Shown one piece after another: positions 1 to 11,649 of a DNA stretch of 64,000 nt; the stretch's first letter is position 1; each line of letters begins with the position of its first letter. The notes below the pieces were generated by a model. That model saw only the letters and a program-made list of their open reading frames with translations, ran no database searches and was not told where the DNA came from. The DNA is from Acanthosoma haemorrhoidale (lineage: Eukaryota > Arthropoda > Insecta > Hemiptera > Acanthosomatidae), in assembly GCA_930367205.1 (NCBI GenBank), contig OV884011.1, positions 167,473,226-167,537,225 of the forward strand, given 5' to 3'. A program made the translations under genes and the position numbers.

Positions 1-175
1 CGCCGCTTCACCGGATACGAGCCAGTGGAGGCTGACGAACAGCGCGAGAGCCACATACGCTCAGAGCATGATTGAAGAAACTGGCCATTGCTAGGACTCC
101 CACTGTCACTTATTTATAACAGGTCACCAGGCCGATGCCGTTTTAGTCTCCACGGAGGATTACAGGGATGAGTGG
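1..175 (-). mobile_element. Jockey-type retrotransposon 3' fragment, cut by window edge
   Basis: Reverse-strand copy of the same sequence found at 10930-11130, 42300-42480 and 46715-46885: it reads, on the minus strand, from the conserved segment that follows the reverse transcriptase tail into the GC-rich 3' part. Shared words include the CACATACGCTC/AGAGCATGAT block and the block at about 80-130. No intact reading frame survives, so it is a dead fragment. The left end lies outside the window. The right limit, near 175, is where similarity to the other copies stops and AT-rich DNA begins. Confidence 0.7.
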
Positions 176-621
176 ATATCATATTTTAAGAAAGACAAAC
201 ATTTATGGCATACTGCCAAAGACAATCAGGCCATGGTTGAGAGAAAACAACCAGAAGACCTAGAACTAAAAGACAGTACGGTGGGTCATGGGCTTGATGG
301 TAGGACATTTGGCTCATATCCAAAGAGGACGGAACACAAAGACATTTAGGTTGAAGAAATCTAGAGAAAATTAGAAACCATAAATATTAATTGCAGCATA
401 GACTGAAAAAGTTCTTGTTAATCTTCTTTTACCAAATACTTGCGATGGCGAAAGTGATTTAATTATAATTCCACAGCGACTGTATATAATGTTTTGGTTA
501 AAACTAGCTTAACCCTTCCTTAAGCCACATTTCTGAAACCATTGAAGGGGCGTATTTGCCGACGAAAAATCATATATATTACTTAGTGAGGATCTTCGCA
601 ATATGAAATATCTTTGGGTAC

Positions 622-699
622 TCCACTCGCGCAGGTGGTAGAGCACCCGACTGTACATTGGTGTGTACCTGTACCCAGGTTCGATTTCCGATCCTGCCA
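622..699 (+). repeat. tRNA-like sequence (SINE head or tRNA pseudogene)
   Basis: A D-arm/box A-like stretch (GGTGGTAGAGCACCCGACTG) is followed by an anticodon-loop-like CTGTACA and a clear box B/T-arm (AGGTTCGATTTCC), ending in ATCCTGCCA and then T-rich DNA. The 5' side does not pair with the 3' acceptor strand, so it is not a working tRNA gene. It is best read as the head of a tRNA-derived SINE or a decayed tRNA copy. Confidence 0.5.
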
Positions 700-779
700 A
701 TACATTTTTTTGTAATGTACGATGGTCAGACACTGAAAGTTGAGATTAAGTAAAGGGCACACAGACAGAGACATGGTGA

Positions 780-3700
780 ATTTAATGCGTTCGAGTACAT
801 TTCAATAGTTTTGTTTTATTTTTTTAAATATTCTTGTCATGTAACATTAGTTTTAATTTGTTATTAAGGTGATTTTCGTCAATCGAGATGGTTCAGTAAA
901 TAAAATTATCCATATAAAGTTCTCCATATTCATGAGAATAACTCTTTTTTTCAGTACAACAAAGCTAGAATTCATCTATATAGTTAAAAAATTAATATAA
1001 GGTAAACAAATTCGTTTACGATTTATGAAAAATAGAAGTGTTTGTTCACCTTCACCGGATAAAGAGTTCGACAGTTCTTCCCGAACTCCTGTCAATTCTA
1101 TTGCTTTTCCCCTAACGGCCTATTTTTTTCTGTTTAAAAACTAGGCGTTCAGACTTTTTCTTTATAATGGTACTGTTGTACACAATGCATTCATCTCTCT
1201 TAAAACTACGATATTTCGGCAAACTCACAAAAACGAAAAAAAAAATGAGTTATACTGTTTTCCCCCCTTGTCTCTTCATATATATTTCAATAAATACAAT
1301 TTAGTTCATGAACAATGTAAATAACTTTGTCGAAATGCCAATAAATGGATCAATTATGTATTTTTTTGGACAGGCAATGTCTCTAAAGTCTTTACTGATG
1401 AAATTTTATTTAAAAAAACAGCCAATCAACCTAGATTGCTCTAACCAAAAAGGGTGACCTACAGACTCGTTTTTTGCAATAAGCCTCAAACGGCGACCTT
1501 GCGAACACCATTCAACAACAGAAAAAGCAAACGAAAAAAAAATTATAATTGCCATTGAATGAATAGAATAAAGGAGCAAGGAGATGATTAATCACAATGA
1601 TTTATTCTTCCACTCGTCATTATTATCATTATTCGCCCATTCTACTTATTATTTTTGCTCGTTCGCTCTGTCAGTGAGGAGTATAACTTTAATCGAAGGG
1701 CGTGCTTGTCCCAATTAGACTACTGGTCCATCGACATTTAATCGATAGGTACGTCTTATTGATAAATCAACTACATTTCCCTCCTCCTTATAAAACAGTA
1801 CGAGGAATGTGTAATACAAATTGAGTTGTTACTAAGAGTACATCTTTTGTCTTATTTTTACTTTAAGACAAGAATCTCAGGTGATTAATACCTTGGTATC
1901 TGACATTAATGAATGGTTTCGCTGATTTGTATCACTATACATATTTTCTTGTCATTAGGACGCATACGATCATCATGACATGATAATATTTGCATAAATA
2001 GATTATAGTTTAAATTATTTAATAAACTAAATCCCACATTCAAGAGCCCCTCAGGCGGTGGCTAAAGTCATGTCTATCCATCTTTGTCTACAATGATTAG
2101 CAGTACATTTCTCTGAATGTCATTCTTACCTCTGTCTTACTTTCAGTATTACAGACCAGATTTGCTACTACTTTTTTTCATTTTCCTCAAGAGGCTGAGT
2201 GAGCAGATCTATCCCTCTCAAAAAAATTATCAAAAGCCATGGACTGAAGACCGGTATTCCCTGCCTGGTTGTAAGGTGCACTGGCCAATACGCCGTTGAG
2301 AAGGTTAAAACTGTTGTTTGCATTAACGTTCTCTAAACCAAATCCAGAATAAGTGTGAACTAATCCTGACAATATGTTTGTATGGAATTTCAGTAATAGC
2401 CTTCTGCCCTCAAAGTCAGAACTACTCGTTTTAATCCTTTAAAGTCCTTTCGAACTCAACAGAAATTCTTCAAATTCTACAGAACACACCCCCTGGTCAA
2501 GTACGCATTTCTACCTTTGACTCTTAAAAATAATCTTCGCCACTTTTAGACACAAAGTTCAATAAACCGTAAGATCTACTACAATGATTAAACTCAAGAT
2601 ATAGGTTATTGACCTTAAGAGGTCCTGAAAAAAAACTTCATTTATCACTTAGTGATTATTTACTAATACTTATTTACTACGATGCGGAATTCGTGAACTA
2701 AAAGTCAATACTACAGCAATAACTAAACCGTGTGAACGAACTCCATAAGTTGAGGCGAAGTGACATTAAAACAGCATTCTCCCTATCGGTAACGACCCGT
2801 GACTACCTGCTACTTCTCATTTTTAAAAATAGCAGTCCTGTAATTAAAGAGCAGAAGAGTGATCTCCAGCTGAGTAGCAGTTGGGCTAATCACAAGAGTA
2901 GCAATTGATAGCTGTGAAATGAAAAAAGAGCGGTTATATTGTGTATAATTGGCACCGCACCTCTCATGATTGCATCTCAATCCTTGCTTGTATCTTGTCA
3001 ACAATCAGGAGATTTGAATATATTTTACACGCTTCGTTATTTTTGTTTCTGCATCGATGATTTCCAATCTACCAATATTGACGATTAATTTAACGGAGAG
3101 GTGTTTTTTTTTTTTTCAAAACCAGGTACCTTTTCTCTCACTCATAATGGCTGGCTATGGTAGCAGTTCCTTAGAAAACTGTTAGGGTCATTCCATTACC
3201 TGTAAACAAAAATGAATATTGCCTTTATCGGATACTCGGGTGTAATTTTATTGTGGTTGTAATAATCAGTTTAATCCAAAAAAATAAATCGTAACTGCTA
3301 ATTTTTATTATAGCTATAATTTTGAATATAGGCAGCTTCTATATCCTTCGAGATATTATATTATAGGGGCTGAGATCATTTTAAAGGACTCCAGATTCGC
3401 GTATTGGGCCAAATTGTAAAATATGGAAGTTTTTGGAATAGCGAAATAATTTTATCTGCCTCTACAAATCAAACTATTTCACTGTAAAAGAGGGTAGTTC
3501 AGAAATTCTTATAGTTATTTAAGGATACATATAACAAGAAGATATAATACATTGTTCTATAACATGTATGTCAAATACCTAACATTTACGTCAGGTTTAT
3601 ATTACTCTATATTATTATATTACAGGTAAAAATACAGTGTTATTTGAATGTTCATACAATGTTTCTAGTACGAATTAAAATTCTTATGAATACGAATTTA

Positions 3701-4290
3701 AATATGCATGAATACAGAATACAGTTTGATGTTCATTATAACAAAAATAATGATAATTCCCCCCCCAAAAAAAACAATACCTAAAATAAATATAACTACA
3801 AGTGTTTATTCCTACAATCCACTATTATAAGAATTGTGAGTAAGGAGTGAATGTTGTCTGTTTGTATAACAATGTTAAAGCGATTAAATATACAAGTATA
3901 CATATTAAACACTTCATATGATGAGAATACGAACATTAAGAAAGATCGAATAGAAAGTAAATTCAACTTGGCATTTAAAACGATCCGGTGTGTGATAGAT
4001 TATACTCGGCTGTAATTCCCTTTAATTAGCACCGGTGGTTCGAATGGGCGCGGTATGTTAGCACACCGGATTAGGTCAATTAAAGATAGTCGTTAGATTT
4101 CAATAAATATATTATTACGTTTCGGCATACTGGGTATGTCTGTTTTCCAACATCTCACTTTTAATTAGTAGTTTTAGACAGATGGCCACATGATCAGGAG
4201 CACGTTTAAATCAATAAATTATCTTTTACACTACAATTTATTCACAAATTTATGGAGAATGTTATATAACGATCCATAAGTATCATAGGT
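780..4290. other. AT-rich stretch without a recognisable gene
   Basis: Mostly low-complexity AT-rich DNA with many stops in every frame, an A/C-rich run near 3760-3775 and several poly-T runs. A good acceptor-like tract (CTCTGTCTTACTTTCAG) ends at 2144, followed by an open frame to about 2299, but no donor or family likeness supports an exon. On the minus strand, 2187-2372 is open without an ATG. Its GLVHTYSGFG word resembles GLVRAYSGFG in the minus frame at 4303-4509; the match stops after about 30 bases. Confidence 0.5.
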
Positions 4291-5017
4291 GAAGCAAACA
4301 ATTTACATAAGTGATAATCTTTGGTTAATACTAAAAGGAATGTTTCTGTTACTAATCCGACCGTTAAAAATTATGCGATATCTTGCATAGTTCGGTCCAT
4401 CACTCCCCCATTGTCCGAATCCCGAATAAGCCCGAACTAACCCTTGGCAATAAACTGGACGTGGTGACTGCTTCCCCGGCCGTTCCCGAACTCCCAAGTG
4501 GCAGGACATTCCCCCGCATATCCTTGAATATCAATTAATCTTCGTCCTGCCTGCTCTGAATAGACTAATTAGTCCTTATCTCTGCAGCTATTATCTTTCG
4601 GTGTCAGAGCTCGTGGTCATCTGTCATGGATATCTGTCTATGGGATCGAGTCTTTGTGAAGAAATATGCAAAAAGTATAAATAAAAAAATCCCCTTGTCA
4701 GTTGTAATATTTTTCCTCCTCGGATGACATCATTTCTTTGAATACTTTTTTTCATTTGAATGAACTGATTATAAAAATAACTTAAGCAATAAAGGACAGT
4801 GGAAGTTTGGCTTCAGGTTTGCTTTAGACACTTAATTTTTACTGTTTCACTATACTTCAACATGGTCCATACTGCGTATAAATATAAGAAAAGAGTCCCC
4901 AAACCATTTTATCGATATTGCCCCTCACCTTTGAACAACTTAATTTTTTTTTACAAATATATCATAAAGTAATATTAAAGTTTTTATTGATTATTAATTA
5001 TATTACTCTGTTTACAG

Positions 5018-5018
5018 G
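5018..5018 (+). promoter_or_regulatory. juxtaposed splice acceptor/donor (possible recursive splice site)
   Basis: The sequence TTACTCTGTTTACAG ends at 5017 and is followed at once by GTGAGTG, so a pyrimidine-containing acceptor directly abuts a near-consensus donor. This is the form of the zero-length ratchet points known in long arthropod introns. An alternative reading is a 41-nt exon 5018-5058 (VSVILYEEQPLIE plus two bases) with donor GGTAATG. The motif is seen; its use is inferred. Confidence 0.25.
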
Positions 5019-5346
5019 TGAGTGTGATATTATATGAGGAGCAACCTTTAATTGAAAGGTAATGTTATTAGTCAATAAGCCTAAAACTTAACTAAATTTA
5101 TTGTAATGTTTTTTCCAAGCTCTACTTATTGTCTGCATATCCAGAAAACATCATCACACTTTATTGATTGTTAAAACCCTGATTTAACAGTTGAGAAATA
5201 ATTACCGAATCCAGATTAAGTTTTGAAGAATGAAAGTCTGCGTTAACGTATGAAAACTCAGTAGACGAGCAAAGTTGTTTTTTAAGAGAATTTCGCACTG
5301 ACTCGGCTAATAGACTAAAAATCAGCCAAATCAAACACTACGTTCC

Positions 5347-5553
5347 GGAAGACCAATATTCACGACTGTCCCAGACATTGAAGAAAGACTATTGGAAATA
5401 TGTCAACAACCAACATTGCTTCACCAAGCTGCTCGTGAAGTAAGAATTCCAAAAGCTGCTGTCCATCGCATTTTGAAGCGATCTGAGTTGAAAAGTCTCA
5501 AACTGACTTTCAATGAAGATGAAAGATGGAAGATTGTAGTTTATGAGTTGTAA
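5347..5553 (+). pseudogene. transposase-like helix-turn-helix fragment
   Basis: A stop-free frame of 68 codons without its own ATG begins GRPIFTTVPDIEERLLEI and continues through a helix-turn-helix-like segment (AAREVRIPKAAVHRILKRS), then reads into TFNEDERWK and a stop. The GRP linker followed by a helical segment and V-hydrophobic-RILK is the layout of the N-terminal DNA-binding region of mariner/Tc1-like transposases and related arthropod transposon proteins. Upstream (5280-5346) the frame is interrupted, and the catalytic DDE part is absent downstream. It is therefore a small relic. I infer the family from the motif only; a domesticated DNA-binding fragment is less likely. Confidence 0.45.
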
Positions 5554-5559
5554 AACGAT

Positions 5560-8500
5560 TAATTTGGAGCGATACTTTTGAACTGTCGTCTTTGGCACTT
5601 CCAGTAGCACTTTATTTCTTCAAAACCTAATCAGAATCCGGACATTATTTCTAAAGCGTTAAATTTAGAATAAAAATAAAATTCGGTGTTTTTTCCTAGC
5701 TGGCTTTTTTTCTGCGACTCCTTATGTGTCCTAATACATTACAATTTACTTTATCCAGCGACTAAAAAATAAAATGTTTATAACGTTAATCGTACATTAA
5801 CTTAAAAATTCTAGAATTATGATTATAAACATTCGATGAAGTGTGTGGAACTAAGCTCCAGATTCATGAATTAGCTATTGTACTCATAAAAAACGTCCAA
5901 ATTCGATTGTTAGTATAGTTAACCGTGTGAGGCAGTCACTGGCGGAAGACTTTAACGCCGGTGCAGAGAGGGAACGGATAAGCAAACAGCCGAAAGTGCG
6001 GTGGTCCTTGACTTTTCGAGCAAGTGGCCTTTGCCACTCCCCGGTTATTATTGGCCAACAGTTAACGAAAGGTGTGTTGGCGCTCTAACCTTCACCGACC
6101 ACCTGCCTGTATAACTGTAATAATACTCACCTCTTTCTTTTGGAGTAATGATACATTTTATTTATAGAGGTTATATTTCATCTGCGTAATATATCATGTA
6201 ATAGGGAGCTATATATCCTAATGGCGGTGTGGTCTGCGGGGTGATTACCAATGATAGCTCAGTTGCGGTCCCGTTGCCGGCAGAGGTCTTCTGATTATTA
6301 GGGCGTTTATCCTCAAGGCTTACTTTATATACTTTCCAAACACACATTCCAAAACAAATCAATATTTATAACTACTATATCTTAGTGACATATTTGTATC
6401 TCGTTTTTTTTTTTTTTTTAGGTTATATTTAGTCTATTTACTTTGCTTTCTTTATTATTTACATAATAAAAACATTTTTACAAAAAAACAAATCATTTAT
6501 TACTACTTTGTATGAGACTTAAGTCATTTTCATTGTCCTTGAATCATTTGAGTCGATCTCTTGAAAAGAACTGTACAAAACGTAAAGTAGAAAAATGTGA
6601 TGAAATAATATACATTGTTTTGTTTTTTAATCCCTTTGAAATAGACATTTCAGAATGCATAAATAAAAAGCTTAAATTATGCATAAAAATGCATAATTAC
6701 AGAATGCTAAATAAAGATATAGCTTTCATCTAAAAACATATAAAATGAACAGGATAAAATAGCCTTGGAATAATCGAACAAAATCAGATTATAACAAAAT
6801 ACATTTATATCATATAATAAGAATAAAACAAAATTATATTTGTTATCGTAAAGAAAGTTCATTATTTTATATTTTTTTTAATGATTATTCGGAGATATGG
6901 ATAACTGTTTTTTTTTTGTTTTTTTCCTTCTTCATAGCCTTTTCAAATTCACAGATAATTATATATAATTATAGATCCTCAGGCGAATCTATTTACAAAT
7001 TATTTTTGTATTTCCTGTAGCATCACTATATAATGTAGTTTTGTTATTTTATAAAAATTATATAATGAATAAACAAGTATAATGATATACATTATACGTG
7101 ACTGGACTAAACTGGCTAATAAAGGTGATAGGGCTCACAACTTTTTTCTTACAATTTATAACAATATATTTATATTATTATTGATTCATCGGCAATATAA
7201 ATTAAGTCTACTTCGTCATCTGTATTTAAGGTCGCACATAGATTACACCGTCCAACCAACTAATTTACTTTACTTGAACTCTTGATGTGACAGCATTAAA
7301 CACTCTATCGTTATCATTAAGAACATGCTGCTGCATTTGAATAACATTATTGCAACTATATATACGTAGTTATTCAAAACTGCATTTGAAATAAATTATT
7401 TATCATTATTCAACTGCCAAAATTTAATGATCCTCTGATACTTGACTCAATCAAGTGCTTTTACAATTATACTTTAAAATATTCAAAAAGTGCCGTAATC
7501 TATTTGGCCTGGAGAACTGCTCTTTTAAGCAATTTAGTCAAAGGAATGCTGCTGGTATAAGGTCTTATGAAAATATTAACGTATATTACAGGTTGAGCGA
7601 TATTACATGACGGAAAGTAATTGAAAGTTGGCAACTCCAAACTGCGAAGTTTCCAAGTGGGTGGTCTTGGCGAATATTTCGCCCTGGTCGATTTCTAATT
7701 AGAAATTCAAGTAGGCCTTTGATTACAACTGCCAATTAATGACTAGGCGGTACCGGTTCCTGGAACTTAGTAGCCAGTGACATAACAGTTCCTGGAACGG
7801 GTTGTGTACAGTGACCCACAATCACAGCCTATATCGCTTTATGTCACTAGATACCAACCCTGTCTTCTTGCTACGTGAACTGGGTAAATGTCAGTCACAT
7901 CTGGGCGATCCACTCTTCACTGATATCTGGCACGGATGCGAGGGAATCGATGTCACCGCTTCAACATGTATACGGGTTTCATCTACTTCTTCTTAGTCTG
8001 GAGGACGAATACTCGAACAAGTACGCTTTATGGTTCATATGTCATGGTCGAGTTGTATCGTGGGAAATAAGCAATAAAAAATAATAAAAACAATCGAGGA
8101 AAAGATGTTTCATTTTTTGTGCTGTCTCAAATCGCATGAAAAAAGCTATTTTACATTTCAAGACTACCGAATGAAATCATTACATTCTAAACGGTACTAA
8201 GCTCCGGTAACAAAACGTTGTCCTTTAAAACATTGCATTTATCTACATTCCCATAAGATTCATGTAATGCCTGAGAAAGTGTTAATCGAACTAAGAGGCA
8301 TGAATAGGAATTGTTTTAAGGGAATGGACATTAATATTGAAGTAAGTATGTACGCGTCAATATATTTTCAATACTGTTGCAAAGCGTTGGAGGACACCGG
8401 CATAATATGAAAGTGCTTACATTTATGATAGGCAATAATTTCTCAACTAAAATATAACTTCACTGAACAGTGCTGCTACAATGACTAAAAACTGAAATGT

Positions 8501-10370
8501 TTCTGCACTCATCCGTAAGTAATTGCAATAAATCACATCCATGACCGTACTTCATTCGATAAATTTAAAACACCTTCCAAAAAGCATTCTTTTACCCATA
8601 GCGCATTTCTTTTGTAAGCTAATAGCTATACAAGCTTTTCTTCAGCAGTTCCGAGAGCTGCACCACTCACATGGGCTTAGCCGTATTCAACAGAGGGAGA
8701 GTATTAATAATATTGGCATAATATTGCATACAAAAGGGTTTGGGATATCGCAGAAAAATGTTTCTTGATTATTGCGTTACTACTTAGAATAAATAGATTT
8801 ATATAAATAGATCACTAACTTTACAGGAGAGTAGTTTGAACAGGTCTTATTTTGTCTTGAAGTGGACTTGGTATACTTTTGTATGTCCTTAAATTTGATC
8901 TGGGGCCTAGTATTCTATATAATAAGTCAATTATTGGTAAAAAAAATGGCCATAGAGGTCCCAGATATACATCATAAAACTGCTAAAGTACAAGCCTTGC
9001 TATACTAATGCTATAGCTGAGGAAACAACCGCTATCAACCCTGGAGGACAGATCCACTGAGACCGACGGAGTCATTAACAAGAGCGGCTGCTGAATCAAT
9101 TCCCGGCTTCCCACGGTCTGCGGTCCTCGAGAGTGCTTTGTCGGTGAAGAGATTTGGGGACAGTCTTCAGCGCCTCCTTTTCGAATAACGACGAGAAGGA
9201 CCTTTCCATTAAGGCAATATGTCCGAAGGGTCGACAATCCTGACTGGGCGGATGGAAAAGTGTTTTATTTTCCAACATGTCCGGGTTTTATCATTAGCAT
9301 CATCAGAAAATGCTATGACACTAAAAGTAACACTGTTTTAATTAATGTTGTGAATAGTAAGTCAATGACTGATTTTGTAAAGCCAAAATAAATATCGTTA
9401 ATAACAACTTGGAGACCTTAAGTTTGACACCCTAGTCAATATTGTAGAATTAATTAATGTCTCAAGTTTTACGAAGGTGGTTATGTTTTTCAATATCTAA
9501 TAGCGAGCTCTGCGTAAAACTGCGTGTTTTTAACTTAATCACAGACCAGAACATACAGACGCCTGAAAACTAAACAGTATTAAGCTCCAACAACTAAGTT
9601 TTCCTCTAAGAGATGGGCCCGGTATAAGATTTAGACAGGATTGTTGTAGCAAATATTCGGAAGAGAATGCGTGTGAATGGCAGGCGATACTTCTCTCCTT
9701 CCAGACTATAATTGAAGGAAAAACCTTCTATTCGTAAATCGAGGTACAATTAGAACTAGTGAGATCTTTCCCAGAAGACATAACATTCTTGAGTGCGTTA
9801 TGGCCGTGGGAGTTCCGGCTCAGTTATACAATCCTAAAGGGAAAAAATAAAAATGAATGAAATGTTTTGAAAAAAAAAAGCATGGTGTCATGTACCACAC
9901 CACTAAGGTATTTTCTTCACTGAGTTGTTTGATTGAAATTTTTTTTGAATTTAGTTGAATTAAAAATTAATAATTCTGTGAGGATTTATATATTTATTAT
10001 TATCCTCAGAGTTTTTGGCATAAAAATAAAACACAAAATATATATCAAAATTAATAAATAATCAGAAACCAGTTTTATTTATAAAGTACTGCTTAAAATA
10101 GCATAATAATAAATGGTTAATTATTTGGTTAGTTTAATATATAAAATATGGATTAAAAACTCATTTATTAATTAAGTAACTGTTTCAACTATATGTGTGC
10201 CAAATGTTTGGTTTTAGACTTTTAGGATGGTATTTATGCAGAGACAATTCTCTGTATAATAAAAAAATGTCTACACTTTTATTAGTAGACAAGCAATAAA
10301 TCCATCAATAAAACATAACCCACAAGCTACACAACATAAGATAGAATCAATTATATTTTTTAATCGAATA
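5560..10370. other. AT-rich stretch without a recognisable gene
   Basis: Long AT-rich DNA with two more GC-rich patches. The first, 5935-6115, contains the small hairpin AGTGGCCTTTGCCACT and a word AGACTTTAACGC also present near 40079. The second, 9000-9280, is open on the minus strand for 84 codons (8983-9237) and 60 codons (9096-9278) in different frames. The predicted peptides are not recognisable and lack splice or family support. A frame at 7802-7996 (+) is also unrecognised. I see no RNA gene here. Confidence 0.45.
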
Positions 10371-10427
10371 TTTGTCTGGTTTGAAAAGTATAAACGACAC
10401 TTTTGGAAAAAGTGGGGAAAAAAAAAA

Positions 10428-10485
10428 AGTGGGAATAATAAGTTTAAATATTTTCCTTTTCATATTTAAACTTTTTATTCCCACT
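10428..10485. repeat. 58-bp hairpin, 24-bp arms
   Basis: Left arm 10428-10451 and right arm 10462-10485 are reverse complements with one mismatch in 24, separated by the 10-base loop TTTCCTTTTC. It sits just upstream of the Jockey fragment that starts at 10516. It could be a tiny inverted-repeat element, a hairpin RNA, or a footprint of element insertion. Confidence 0.7.
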
Positions 10486-10515
10486 CCTCCCTTAAATATT
10501 AAATATTTTATTTTT

Positions 10516-11330
10516 CATACGGTATTTAGGCTTCCATCTCCAGAAAAGGGTGACATAGAACCCACACACGAGGCTAAAAAGACAAGAACTAAACAGACGC
10601 TTTGGACAACTGTTGAGACTACTTCAAAAGACATCCCATCTCTCAATAGAAAATAAAAATTACTAATTTTCAAAGTTATACTTAAGCCAATCTGGATATA
10701 CGGAATAGATCTATAGGGGAGAGCAAAAAAAGTCGAACACTAAGCGTATCCAGTCCTTTCAATCAAAGTCATGAGATCAATAGTAAATGCCCCTTATTAC
10801 GTCAGCAACAAAACCCTTCATAGCGATCTTAATATACCTTTCATTCTTGAATTCATCCCTTTCAAGCCCATGAAATTCCATAGTAACCTATCCAACGACC
10901 CTAATCCCCTAGCACAGTCATTGTACTGCACCACTCATTCCTATAATCCTCCTCGGAGACGAAAACGGCAGTGGTCTCGTGACCTACTATAAATGCGTGA
11001 CAGTGGGGAGTCTTGGCAACGGCCAGTTCCTCCAATTATGTCCTGAGCGTATGTGGCTCTCGCGCTCTTGGCCAGCTTCCACTGGCTCGAATACGATGAC
11101 GCGGCTTAGGAGCTTGGGGGACTTCCCTAGACACCACTCACCCTTTCGCATGAGAGGGAGGTGACAACCATGTGGATTTGGGAGGTCTCTGGTCTCTTTG
11201 TAAAAACTGTATGACTGTGAGAGTGAATGAAAATTGTAAATATGGTATGAATGAGAACATTTATCACAATTACTTATTACCTGATAAGGCAGATTGTAAT
11301 TTTATCGCAATATAGAAAGAAGTATAAAAA
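10516..11330 (+). mobile_element. Jockey-type non-LTR retrotransposon, 5'-truncated copy A
   Basis: The fragment begins inside the C-terminal part of a Jockey-clade reverse transcriptase protein: frames read (V)RYLGFHLQKR, then KRQELNRRFGQLLRLLQKTS, then LKPIWIYGI, then (10771-10992) MRSIVNAPYYVSNKTLHSDL and NIPFILEFIPF. This is the thumb/C-terminal region typical of this clade. The part encoding the catalytic core is missing. Frame changes and stops (10656, 10992) show it is dead. After the coding tail comes the family's GC-rich 3' region (11000-11180) and an AT-rich end with GAACATTTATCACAATTACT and an A-rich run near 11325. Nearly the whole copy is repeated in inverted orientation at 21950-22727. 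Confidence 0.8.
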
Positions 11331-11645
11331 AACAAAAAAACTATTGGGTTAAAGATCACAGTCGTGCAGGACTAGCTCGGTTGGTACAGCACCCGACCTG
11401 ATATTTTTTCTTTGATTAATAATTATCCACTTTTCCCTTAACTTAACTTACAAGCGCGTTCTATAGTTCTTTTATCTATATCTGCATTTCCAACACAATA
11501 TATCTTTATTATTCATTTATTTTAGCTGAAGTGTATATTGCTTATTTGGGAGAAATGCACCGAGTTAGCGGAGGTGCAGGTCTGTAGAACGCAGAGCTAA
11601 GATCTGCCACTCATGACGCCTACAAATGCCAGTAAGTACCAAGTA
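10578..11645 (+). repeat. large inverted repeat, left arm
   Basis: This 1068-bp arm matches 21635-22727 in reverse complement with few differences over its whole length. It contains the Jockey copy, a tRNA-like 5' half (11363-11402), and about 240 bp of other DNA ending in AGTAAGTACCAAGTA. Because the match runs through the retrotransposon and beyond its 3' end, it is a duplication of a composite block rather than two separate insertions of one element. The alternative is that the whole block is a larger transposable unit. Confidence 0.85.
11363..11402 (+). repeat. tRNA-like 5' half (box A)
   Basis: GACTAGCTCGGTTGGTACAG followed by CACCCGACCTGA has the box A and D-arm layout of a tRNA gene and resembles the start of the element at 622. 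No box B follows; instead the sequence goes into T-rich DNA. It lies a few tens of bases after the Jockey 3' end and is preserved in both inverted arms. Confidence 0.5.
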
Positions 11646-11649
11646 GATT

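Noticed and set aside
2187..2372. Minus-strand frame resembling one at 4303-4509 (GLVxxYSGFG)
   Set aside because: Only about 30 bases agree, the frame has no ATG, and the sequences diverge at once on both sides.
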